From Candidatus Alcyoniella australis (GTDB lineage: Bacteria; Lernaellota; Lernaellaia; JAVCCG01; Alcyoniellaceae): a stretch of DNA of 64,000 nt. The translations under genes and the position numbers were made by a program. Location: assembly GCA_030765605.1 (NCBI GenBank), contig JAVCCG010000113.1, forward strand, positions 16,966 through 80,965. Reading direction: 5' to 3'. Numbering within the stretch: position 1 is the stretch's first letter; every line of letters starts with the position of its first letter. Under the pieces are notes generated by a model, which ran no database searches, was not told where the DNA came from, and worked only from the letters and a program-made list of their open reading frames with translations. This document shows, in pieces, positions 7,890-15,145 of this stretch.

Positions 7890-8315
7890 ATGTATATTAA
7901 ACATTTCCTCAGGTTTTCAGCGGGATTGATGATACTGTTCTTTTTCGTTTTTTTCTCTCTGATCGACTGGACGCTCGGACTTTTCTTTCTCGAAATAAGC
8001 GTTGCTTTGGTATTGGGGTGCTATCTCTATTTGCGAGCGGATGCTTACGCAAAGAGCCCGAGCAAATATCTCGTTGCGATGTTTATATATCATGCCTGTC
8101 TGGGGCTGATGGTGTTTTCTGTTTATCACCCGGTGTTGGGCGAGTACTTCATCGAAACGGTGATGGGGGAGCCAGCTAAATTGATGGTCTCGCTGTGGTA
8201 TGCGTTCGTCTTCGTCGTGTTAATTCAAGTGGTCAGTTTTATAATATGGCTGATCATTAAGTTTTTTCGCAAAACAGTAGGTATGATTGCTTCAAAACCA
8301 CGGGATGGAGAGTGA
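7890..8315 (+). CDS. Small polytopic membrane protein (cargo)
   Basis: 141 residues with four hydrophobic segments (about 8-27, 30-48, 64-82 and 105-130) and a short basic tail; predicted inner-membrane protein. ATG 7890 has an AGAAAGG site about 12 bases upstream. Start-region sequence recurs twice downstream: a diverged copy at 8342 and an exact 28-bp copy at 8439. It is AT-rich against the phage genes. Not homologous by eye to the 5236/5721 pair beyond general hydrophobicity. Function unknown. Confidence 0.55.
   Translation: MYIKHFLRFSAGLMILFFFVFFSLIDWTLGLFFLEISVALVLGCYLYLRADAYAKSPSKYLVAMFIYHACLGLMVFSVYHPVLGEYFIETVMGEPAKLMVSLWYAFVFVVLIQVVSFIIWLIIKFFRKTVGMIASKPRDGE
7902..7929 (+). repeat. 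28-bp direct repeat, copy 1
   Basis: Codons 5-14 of the membrane-protein gene at 7890. An exact copy is at 8439-8466. Confidence 0.85.
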
Positions 8316-8341
8316 CGCAAATCAGGTAGGAAAAAAGTGAT

Positions 8342-8599
8342 ATGCATATTAAGCATTTCCTGCGGATAAGCATCAGCCTGATCCTGCTGGGGATCATCAT
8401 TTGCGGATTCTTTTTAAAAGGTGACAATGTATATCCGCCATTTCCTCAGGTTTTCAGCGGGATTGAAGAACCGACTAGGACGCTGAAGCAAGTATTCAAA
8501 CGAAAACAAGCAAGCTACATTCATTCCAACAGGACAGTTGAGAACCATGCGAAACAAGATCTATTCCAGCGGCCGGGTGCGGGTGGTCGACGCGGATAA
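8342..8599 (+). pseudogene. Broken second copy of the membrane cargo gene
   Basis: The first 11 codons parallel the start of the gene at 7890 (IKHFLR shared). After one hydrophobic segment the frame enters the 28-bp repeat out of phase, loses any resemblance, and its last 50 bases merely overlap the prohead protease in another frame. The three remaining membrane segments are missing. I read it as the remnant of a tandem duplicate, truncated where the cargo joins the protease gene. Confidence 0.6.
8439..8466 (+). repeat. 28-bp direct repeat, copy 2
   Basis: Exact copy of 7902-7929, now in a different reading frame relative to the local start codon. It marks a past recombination between cargo gene starts. 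Confidence 0.85.
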
Positions 8600-9509
8600 C
8601 TTCGTCACCGAGCACGTGATCTCCACCGAGGACGTTGACCGGGACGGCGAGGTGGTGGTCTTCGACGACCTGGAGCGCGCCGCGCGCAATTTCGTCAACA
8701 ATCCGGTGGTGTTGTTTTTTCACAACGCCGATCCGGCCACGCCCAAGCTGCCCATCGGCCGCAACCTCGAGCTGCGGCGCGAGCAGGGCCGGGTGGTGGC
8801 CCGCACCCAGTTCGCGGTGCGCGAGGACCAGAGCGGGTTCACGCGCACGTTGTGGAACCTGCACGTGGGCGGCTATCTCAACGGCGTGTCCATCGGCTTC
8901 CGCCCCGAACGGGTCGAGGTCGTGGGCCAGGGCCGCGAGGCAGTGCGCGTGGTGCATGTGGACGAGCTGCTCGAGTACAGCCTGGTGCCGATCCCGGCCA
9001 ACCCCGAGGCGCTGACCTCCATGGCCAAGGCCCTGGCCGATCGCCGCCGGGTCCAGCTCGGCAAGCCCTCGGCCTATGTCACGGGCTTTGCCACTGCCGA
9101 CGCCGCCCTAAACGCCCTGAGCGGCGAGCGCGATCCTGGCCAGCCCGACGCCCAGCGCCGTGCAGTTCGACCTCGACGACGCGTCGGAGATCAGCGAGCA
9201 CGACCTGCTGCTGGTGCCGCTGTCCACGTTGCGGGCCGTGCGTGTGGACTCCAAAAACAGCGACACGCTGTGCATCAGCCCCGCGTTGCCCACAGCCCCG
9301 GCCGGAGGCGAGACCATCGCCGCGAGTCTGGTCTATCGGCTCAACACCCGACCGACCTCCTCGTTCACCATCACGCGTGCCGGCTCGTTTTTCTGCGAGT
9401 GGGCGGCGGGATGCTGGGTCGATTCGATCAGCCTCAGCGTATCCAGCGGCTCCGAGCCGCGACTCAAGCTCGCGGGCGGATACGCGGACAAGTCGTACGC
9501 ACACTCTGA
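8547..9509 (+). CDS. Prohead protease (HK97 family) with an out-of-frame tail
   Basis: ATG 8547 chosen over the upstream in-frame TTG at 8538, which lacks spacing for a ribosome site. Residues 1 to about 190 are a HK97-type maturation protease, which cuts the capsid scaffold: the catalytic His lies in VVLFFHN and the catalytic Ser in LNGVSIGF, followed by the YSLVPIPANPEA stretch. After about 9120 the frame reads through tail-tube coding sequence in the wrong phase, giving some 130 Arg/Pro-rich residues that look like an artefact. The native 3' end of the gene, and any capsid gene after it, are missing here. Confidence 0.8.
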   Translation: MRNKIYSSGRVRVVDADNFVTEHVISTEDVDRDGEVVVFDDLERAARNFVNNPVVLFFHNADPATPKLPIGRNLELRREQGRVVARTQFAVREDQSGFTRTLWNLHVGGYLNGVSIGFRPERVEVVGQGREAVRVVHVDELLEYSLVPIPANPEALTSMAKALADRRRVQLGKPSAYVTGFATADAALNALSGERDPGQPDAQRRAVRPRRRVGDQRARPAAGAAVHVAGRACGLQKQRHAVHQPRVAHSPGRRRDHRRESGLSAQHPTDLLVHHHACRLVFLRVGGGMLGRFDQPQRIQRLRAATQARGRIRGQVVRTL

Positions 9510-10191
9510 CGCGTTGAGCCAGACCGTGGGAACCACCGACGGGACCACGATCTACGTCGAGCACCCGTACAAGTTCCGCGCCGGCACGGACGTTCCGTGC
9601 TGGGTCCAGATCGACGACGAGGTGCTCAAGGTCACGGCGGTCGATCTTGATACCGGGGCGCTGAGCGTGGAGCGCGGAGTGCAGGGGAGCGTGGCTGCCA
9701 CCCACGAACTGGCCGTAGCGGTTGAGCCCTACACGCCGACTCCGACGCTGTCCGACGCGTCGCCGTCCAGCGGCCTACTGGGCAAGCTGCGCTACGCCGA
9801 CTCGACCTCGAGCGGCCTGGACCTCTACGCCACGCAGATTGAGATCGAACTCGAGAACAAGTGCAAGGCGATCAACGGCCCGTTCGGCACGGCCATCCCG
9901 CAGGGCTTTGTCAGCGGTGAGAAACGCGAGGTCAACGTGCGACTCGGGCTGTACCTGACCCAGGACCAGGCTGAGCAGTGGGGCGCGGCCTTCAGCCGTG
10001 CGGACGTCGAGGACGTGATGCTGCAAATCGGCGTCAGCGCCGGGTCGGTGCTGGCCGCCTGTGTGCCCAAGCTACATCTAAAGCCGGTCGACATCGGAAT
10101 CGAGGACGCCGAGGAGATCGTGGTCACCCTCGAGGGGCGCGCCCTGTGCGGCTCGGAGGGCAACGACGAACTGATCCTCGCTTTTCTTTAA
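9160..10191 (+). CDS. Phage tail tube protein-like
   Basis: 343 residues from GTG 9160; coding-like sequence of the same frame begins at about 9121 without a start codon, so the native N-terminus may be lost at the junction with the protease. The protein is beta-rich throughout. The C-terminal half has the pattern of tube proteins: a GLLGKLRYADS turn, a strand with IEIELENKCKAINGPFG, then IPQGFVSGEKREVNVRLGLYL. Tube proteins stack into the hollow tail shaft. It is followed after 10 bases, with an AAGGAGG site, by the tail assembly chaperone. The family is inferred from pattern and position. Confidence 0.6.
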   Translation: MQFDLDDASEISEHDLLLVPLSTLRAVRVDSKNSDTLCISPALPTAPAGGETIAASLVYRLNTRPTSSFTITRAGSFFCEWAAGCWVDSISLSVSSGSEPRLKLAGGYADKSYAHSDALSQTVGTTDGTTIYVEHPYKFRAGTDVPCWVQIDDEVLKVTAVDLDTGALSVERGVQGSVAATHELAVAVEPYTPTPTLSDASPSSGLLGKLRYADSTSSGLDLYATQIEIELENKCKAINGPFGTAIPQGFVSGEKREVNVRLGLYLTQDQAEQWGAAFSRADVEDVMLQIGVSAGSVLAACVPKLHLKPVDIGIEDAEEIVVTLEGRALCGSEGNDELILAFL

Positions 10192-10201
10192 GGAGGAAAA
10201 A

Positions 10202-10609
10202 ATGGAAATCAACGGACGCAAGGTGGGCGACGTGTTGACCTACGTGCCCGAGTACAACGGCAACCGCGGACTGAGCATGCACGACCGTGTGGAGGTCGAC
10301 CTGCTGCCGCTGTCCAACGCGGAGTTCGAGAATTTCGCCGCCCTGGCACTGCAACCCGACCCGACGCGCGGCAACGTAGCGGCCACTGGATTGCAACGCG
10401 ATCCAACCCGGCCGGTCAGATGCGTGCTGATCCAACGCGTAAGCGCGATCCGCAACCTGCGCTTTGGCGGCAGTCCGATTGTCAGCGGAGCAGATCTCGA
10501 ACGCCTGATGGACGATTATCGCTCCGAGGATCTGGCCGCGCTGATTCGCGAGATCGTGCAGGCCGCATCGGACGTCTCGACCCTGGAACAGGGCCTGCGA
10601 AAAAACTGA
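10202..10609 (+). CDS. Tail assembly chaperone, zero-frame product (G-like)
   Basis: 135 residues, start preceded by AAGGAGG. Mostly helical C-terminal half (LERLMDDYRSEDLAALIREIV). It lies between tail tube and tape measure, where tailed phages encode two chaperones from one start by -1 frameshifting; the products coat the tape measure during tail assembly. The last codons are CGA AAA AAC TGA, a perfect slippery heptamer right at the stop. The -1 frame stays open to 10989. Sequence similarity to lambda G is not visible; the call rests on position and the slip site. Confidence 0.7.
   Translation: MEINGRKVGDVLTYVPEYNGNRGLSMHDRVEVDLLPLSNAEFENFAALALQPDPTRGNVAATGLQRDPTRPVRCVLIQRVSAIRNLRFGGSPIVSGADLERLMDDYRSEDLAALIREIVQAASDVSTLEQGLRKN
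10600..10606 (+). promoter_or_regulatory. Programmed -1 ribosomal frameshift site
   Basis: A AAA AAC, read in the zero frame as xxA AAA AAC and followed at once by TGA (10607-10609). This fits the X XXY YYZ rule exactly. A slip moves ribosomes from the 10202 frame into the frame that stays open to 10989. No stimulatory structure was tested. Confidence 0.75.
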
Positions 10610-10989
10610 CCAGGCTCGCGGTCTTCCTTTGCGATCCGCGATCGCGTGAGTACGACTGCGAGCGTTGCAACGAGGAACTGCGGCGCGCGCGCAACTGCCT
10701 CGACGGCTTTGAGCCCGCGCCCCAGGTCTTTGGACCACGCGAGGCCAACCAGCGCGGCCTGGGGATCTTCACCCAGTGCCCGCGGGGGCTAATCCGTAGG
10801 CAGCCCGAGCTGCTGCATTTCTGGAACCTCTACTGCCGCTGCAGCACCCTCAAGGCGCTGCCCGGACCCGGCGGCCTCGACGATCAGGATGCGCGCACGA
10901 CTCAGGCGTTGATGGCGATATCCGAGACGCTGTGCACGCTGCAGCAGATAACCGCCGAGGCCGACTGGGCCAGAGCGAACCATAGGTGA
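10606..10989 (+). CDS. Tail assembly chaperone, -1 frame extension (T part of GT)
   Basis: 127 codons entered by the frameshift at 10600-10606; the fused product would have 262 residues. There is no good start codon or ribosome site for independent translation near its beginning. The segment has a cysteine-rich stretch (FLCDPRSREYDCERCNEEL) and two further Cys in FWNLYCRC. That is unusual for a GT extension but resembles small tail proteins with a metal-binding look. It ends 4 bases before the tape measure. Confidence 0.65.
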   Translation: MTRLAVFLCDPRSREYDCERCNEELRRARNCLDGFEPAPQVFGPREANQRGLGIFTQCPRGLIRRQPELLHFWNLYCRCSTLKALPGPGGLDDQDARTTQALMAISETLCTLQQITAEADWARANHR

Positions 10990-10993
10990 GAAC

Positions 10994-11926
10994 ATGGCGC
11001 AGACTATTGCCAAACAGATCGAGATCGAGATCCTCGCCAAGGACCGTACGCGCGGTCTGCTTTCGCGGATCAACGCACTGATGCTCACGGCCCAACGCCG
11101 GGCCCAAGAGCTGGGTCAGAGCGCGGGCAAGGCGGCCGAAACCCTCGGCGCGCTGGGCGCGGGCTTGGATGCCGCGGCTGTTCAGCGCTACGGCGAAGGG
11201 CTGGTACTGGCCCGTTCCGAGCTCGAGACGCTCGACCAGCGGGTGACCGCGTTGTACCAGAGTTCGCAGATTCAGTTCTCGCTGCTCAGCGAAACGGTCT
11301 ACAGCGTGGGCCGTTCTTTCGACGCGGTGGGCAACACGTTTATCTCGGGCTTTGCCGATACGCTGATCTACGGCAGCTGGGACGCCGAGCGCGCGCTCAA
11401 GGGGCTGGGGCGCACGATCCTCACTACGCTGCTCGGCGCCCTGAGCCAGTGGGCTGTCAAGCAGCTGGTGATCAAGAGCCTGGAGTCGGCACAGATCGCG
11501 CTGCTCGCCGTGGAGCAGGGACAGGTCGCTGCGCTGACCCTGTCGTACAATGCCCTGGCCGCGGCCAAGCTCATTGCGTTGGGGCCCGCCGGCCTACTGC
11601 TGCACGGTGGCGGCGCAGTGATGCACGAGGGTGGACCTGTGCGACGCGCACATTCCGGATTGCGCGCCGACGAAGTCGGGCCGTTCATTTTGCAGCGCGG
11701 CGAGTTCGTGATGCAGCGCAGCACGGTTCAGTCCATCGGCTCGCAGCGCATGGCATATATCAACCAGACCGGGCAGCTGCCGCAGTCCAGTCCGACCATC
11801 AACATCACGGTCAACGCCGGCCCGGGAAGCGACGGCCGCAGGATCGGCCGCGACCTTGCTGAAGAGCTGTCCTGGCAAAGCCGCACCGGTCGGTTGCAGC
11901 TCGACCGCCGGGCGATCAGGGGTTAA
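10994..11926 (+). CDS. Short tape-measure-like protein
   Basis: 310 residues. N-terminal helical and Ala-rich with a coiled-coil character, a central hydrophobic helical region (about 150-200), then the typical tape-measure C-terminus: HGGGAVMHEGGPV, DEVGPFILQRGEFVM and a Ser/Thr-rich end. Tape measures set tail length and pass through the tube; known examples run to 700-2000 residues, so this one is very short and would predict a short tail. Position after the chaperones and before the tail-tip proteins supports the call. The sequence shows no frameshift that would explain the length. Confidence 0.75.
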   Translation: MAQTIAKQIEIEILAKDRTRGLLSRINALMLTAQRRAQELGQSAGKAAETLGALGAGLDAAAVQRYGEGLVLARSELETLDQRVTALYQSSQIQFSLLSETVYSVGRSFDAVGNTFISGFADTLIYGSWDAERALKGLGRTILTTLLGALSQWAVKQLVIKSLESAQIALLAVEQGQVAALTLSYNALAAAKLIALGPAGLLLHGGGAVMHEGGPVRRAHSGLRADEVGPFILQRGEFVMQRSTVQSIGSQRMAYINQTGQLPQSSPTINITVNAGPGSDGRRIGRDLAEELSWQSRTGRLQLDRRAIRG

Positions 11927-11929
11927 AGC

Positions 11930-14900
11930 ATGTCTGTAAACGACCGCAAATGGACCGAGGCCAACGGGATCATCCCGGCTGGCTATTCGTCCGGCACCTG
12001 TCATCAAGTGCTCAAAGACAGCACCGACAGCAGCCTGTTCTATGCCTGCTACGGCGGCGCGGGGGGCGGGATTGTATCTATTGACTCGGACGCCGACTCG
12101 GACAATGGCGCGCAGATCGCCTATGCCGACCTGGCAAACGCCTGCGCCCTGACACAAGACGATGATTATCTATATATCGGTACTGGCGAAGCATCGGGCA
12201 CTGGAGTACATCGTATCGCCAAGAGTTACCTTGCCGTGGCGGGTCCGGGCGGCGAACAAACAGCACACCTCGCTGTGTTCCTTTCGACTAGCACGGGTGA
12301 GCCGATTTACTCAAATGAGATCGGCGTGCGCGGGCTGGCGTTCAACGATAATCTTGACCACCTGGCGATCAGTTGCGGGCGGCTGTCGATCTACGACATG
12401 GAGACGCCGGGAGCCGAAGCGGTCTACGACAGCAGCGCATATTCTCCAGCCAACGGCCCGGTGGTTGCGAGTGGTGACAAGGCGTGGTGGGTCTTTAACG
12501 GAGACCGGGGCAAGGTCTGCGCAATCGACTTGACCACGCCCGCTGCCGACGATTTCCGTCCGGACGAATGCCTAATCGATCCCAGTGACGACTTCGGCGA
12601 TGCGTCGTTAGATGCGGCCCGCTGGGCCTTATACACAGAGGGCAGCCCGTCCTCATATTCGGCGACAGAATCCGGCGGGGCGTTGACTCTCGCCCTCACC
12701 CATCGCAACAGCAGCGGGGACGACGTAATCGGAGTTGGGGGGCAGAGCTATTTAGGGGCAGCTGACTTCTCGGTTGCTGTGGACTTCGGAGCGTTGACCA
12801 CCAGCGCGATCGGAGCATCCGACCTGCGGTCGATCAACCTTTACGTCCGGATCTTTGATGCAACTTGGTCGGCAAACCTGACCGGCGTAATCAGGGCGCA
12901 CAAAAACCCAACGACCGAATGGGTCCAGGCAACGTTTTACCGCGGAGGGGCGCTGATATTTGACACGTCAATCAGCCCCGCGGCGTGGAGTGCCGGGGTC
13001 AAACTTTATATCGAGCGGGTAGGAACAATCGTAACATGCTCATACGACACCGGCGGCGGCAAGACTACGATCAACAGCAACACGCACGCTGACAACAACA
13101 ACTATGACCGGCTGTGGATCGGCGGAATATATGCGACAGACCGCGATTTAACAGCGCCATACGACTCTACCATCTCCATTCCCGTCAACGACGTGGCTGT
13201 GGTCACAACGGCTGGTTATGCCGCCCTTCCGACCGGAACGATCAACGACATCGCCTTTGCACCGGGCACCGGCACCGACATGCTGCTATTGGCGACCAAC
13301 GCCGGGCTGTACAAGGTGGACACTGACACAAGCTCCGCCTGGGGCAGCTACGAGGACCTGAGCGTTGAGACGTTCGGTCAGTCCGGCTCGGGCGCGGATC
13401 ACGAGATTCTGCACGGCGCGTCCGATGCGTGCGCCTGTTGCGACGTGGACAGCAGCGCCACGGGAAGCAACGGGAACACCTTCGTAGGCACCGACAAAGG
13501 CGTGTCTGTGATCGACCTGTCGGACGATACGCTGGTCGGCTGGTTCGACAGCTCGGGCGGCCAGTGGGCAGGCGATAGCATCTCGCAGTCGACCAATAAC
13601 GACGCCATCGCCTGCCTGTCGATTGCCAACAATTCCAACTCCAAATTTGCCTATGGCGGATCGTCCGGACTGATCACTCCGGACGTCGACGCGCCGGGCG
13701 AGCCACAGGCCTTCGGCTATCAGGGCGATGATACGGATTGCATCCACACGCGCTGGGACCAGGCCACTGACCCGGACGTGGACTGCTACGAGATCGAGCG
13801 CAGCGGCAACGACGACGAGGGTACGTGGTATCGACTCAAAGACGACTTCACGTGGGCCACGTCGGGCGATTACTTACAGATCGACGCCCAGGACGAGCTG
13901 TGCAGCCTGCGGATCACCGACCTGTCCACCGGCCGCTATAAGGTGCGAGTGCGGACGCGGGACTACGCCAACAACGCCGGGGACTGGACGACCTCGAGTT
14001 GGATTTACATTGGCGTTCCCAGCTCGCTGTCGATCTCGATTCTCTCGGGCTCGACCCGCACTACCACCCGCGCGGTTACGCTCACGGTCAGCGGCTACAG
14101 CCACGCCGACGCCGGGCCGATCGCCAACTACGGCATCGATCAAATTTCCTTAAGCGACGACGATACCAACTGGGACGAATGGCGCGAGTTCACCGCAGGC
14201 GACTCCAACGATTACGACTACAACCTGCCTGTTGGCGACGGCAAGAAGACCGTGTACGTCAAGGGCCGCGACGAGGCGCAAAACGAGTCCAACAGCTATA
14301 GCTCGAGCATCGTCCTGTCCGAGGCGGGCGCCGGCTCGCTTGGCAACTACGCGGACAATGTACTGCTGGCGCTTGAGGGTACGCACTTTGAGGGCGACAA
14401 CGCCACGCTGACCTCGGACTCCGAGGCCTCGGGCTACGAGGACGACAACGTGCTCAGCGACGCCCTGGGGCAGACCTGGCGCACGACCAACGGTTCGGGC
14501 GTCAAGTACCTGCGCTTCGACCTGGGTTCGGCCAAGACGATCCATGCTGTAGCGATCCTCGGGCACAACTTCCAGTCGTCGGGCATCACGGCGCTTGATC
14601 TGAAGCTCCAAGCCAACACCACCGACACCTGGCTGACGCCCGCGCTTGAGGTCGACCTATCGGACTATCGAGCCCTGGACCGCATCGTCTACGTCACCGG
14701 CGGCGAGACCTATCGCTACTGGCGCATTCGGATGTCCGCGACCGGGATCGTCGGCTACCTCGAGATCGGCCGGGTGGTGCTGACTTCAGCGTTCCAGCCC
14801 CTGTTCAACTTCGACGACAGCTACACCTACGATCTTACCGACCCCTCGCCGATCAGCCGCACCGAGGCCGGACACCGGCGCGGCAAGGTCCGCGACGTGC

Positions 14901-15145
14901 GGCGCGGCTATCATCTGGGCTGGAGCAAATCGATCATGACCCTGGCCGACCAGGAAACTCTCGAGGATGCCTACTGCCAGTGCGGCGTACTACGGCCCGT
15001 GCTGGTGATTCCCGATCCGAGCACCACGGCACGGGCCTGCGCAACGGGCGTCTACGGACATCTGAGCAGCCCGCTGAGCTTTCGGCGTAGCGGCCCGGAG
15101 GACTACGCAGGCCTGACCCTTGACGTTGAGGAGATCACCGGATGA
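11930..15145 (+). CDS. Multi-domain tail-tip adhesin with distal-tail-like C-terminus
   Basis: 1071 residues. Approximate order: propeller-like repeats (1-215), a LamG-like jelly-roll segment beginning DDFGDASLD (215-400), more propeller-like repeats (410-580), a fibronectin-III-like domain from about 585 (PGEPQAFGY, CYEIERS), an Ig-like segment, a discoidin (F5/8 C) type carbohydrate-binding domain (about 800-950; LRFDLGSAKTIHAVAILG), and a C-terminal segment like a phage distal tail protein (YHLGWSKSIMTLAD). The protein probably binds the host surface. It starts 4 bases after the tape measure and its stop overlaps the next ATG. Domain borders are by eye. Confidence 0.65.
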   Translation: MSVNDRKWTEANGIIPAGYSSGTCHQVLKDSTDSSLFYACYGGAGGGIVSIDSDADSDNGAQIAYADLANACALTQDDDYLYIGTGEASGTGVHRIAKSYLAVAGPGGEQTAHLAVFLSTSTGEPIYSNEIGVRGLAFNDNLDHLAISCGRLSIYDMETPGAEAVYDSSAYSPANGPVVASGDKAWWVFNGDRGKVCAIDLTTPAADDFRPDECLIDPSDDFGDASLDAARWALYTEGSPSSYSATESGGALTLALTHRNSSGDDVIGVGGQSYLGAADFSVAVDFGALTTSAIGASDLRSINLYVRIFDATWSANLTGVIRAHKNPTTEWVQATFYRGGALIFDTSISPAAWSAGVKLYIERVGTIVTCSYDTGGGKTTINSNTHADNNNYDRLWIGGIYATDRDLTAPYDSTISIPVNDVAVVTTAGYAALPTGTINDIAFAPGTGTDMLLLATNAGLYKVDTDTSSAWGSYEDLSVETFGQSGSGADHEILHGASDACACCDVDSSATGSNGNTFVGTDKGVSVIDLSDDTLVGWFDSSGGQWAGDSISQSTNNDAIACLSIANNSNSKFAYGGSSGLITPDVDAPGEPQAFGYQGDDTDCIHTRWDQATDPDVDCYEIERSGNDDEGTWYRLKDDFTWATSGDYLQIDAQDELCSLRITDLSTGRYKVRVRTRDYANNAGDWTTSSWIYIGVPSSLSISILSGSTRTTTRAVTLTVSGYSHADAGPIANYGIDQISLSDDDTNWDEWREFTAGDSNDYDYNLPVGDGKKTVYVKGRDEAQNESNSYSSSIVLSEAGAGSLGNYADNVLLALEGTHFEGDNATLTSDSEASGYEDDNVLSDALGQTWRTTNGSGVKYLRFDLGSAKTIHAVAILGHNFQSSGITALDLKLQANTTDTWLTPALEVDLSDYRALDRIVYVTGGETYRYWRIRMSATGIVGYLEIGRVVLTSAFQPLFNFDDSYTYDLTDPSPISRTEAGHRRGKVRDVRRGYHLGWSKSIMTLADQETLEDAYCQCGVLRPVLVIPDPSTTARACATGVYGHLSSPLSFRRSGPEDYAGLTLDVEEITG

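Noticed and set aside
7814-7900. 28-codon ORF ahead of the membrane cargo gene
   Set aside because: GTG start, overlaps the next gene start and has no recognisable features; too short to support.
11930-15145. Diversity-generating retroelement target in the tail adhesin
   Set aside because: No reverse transcriptase, template repeat or variable C-terminal CLec motif is visible in the window.
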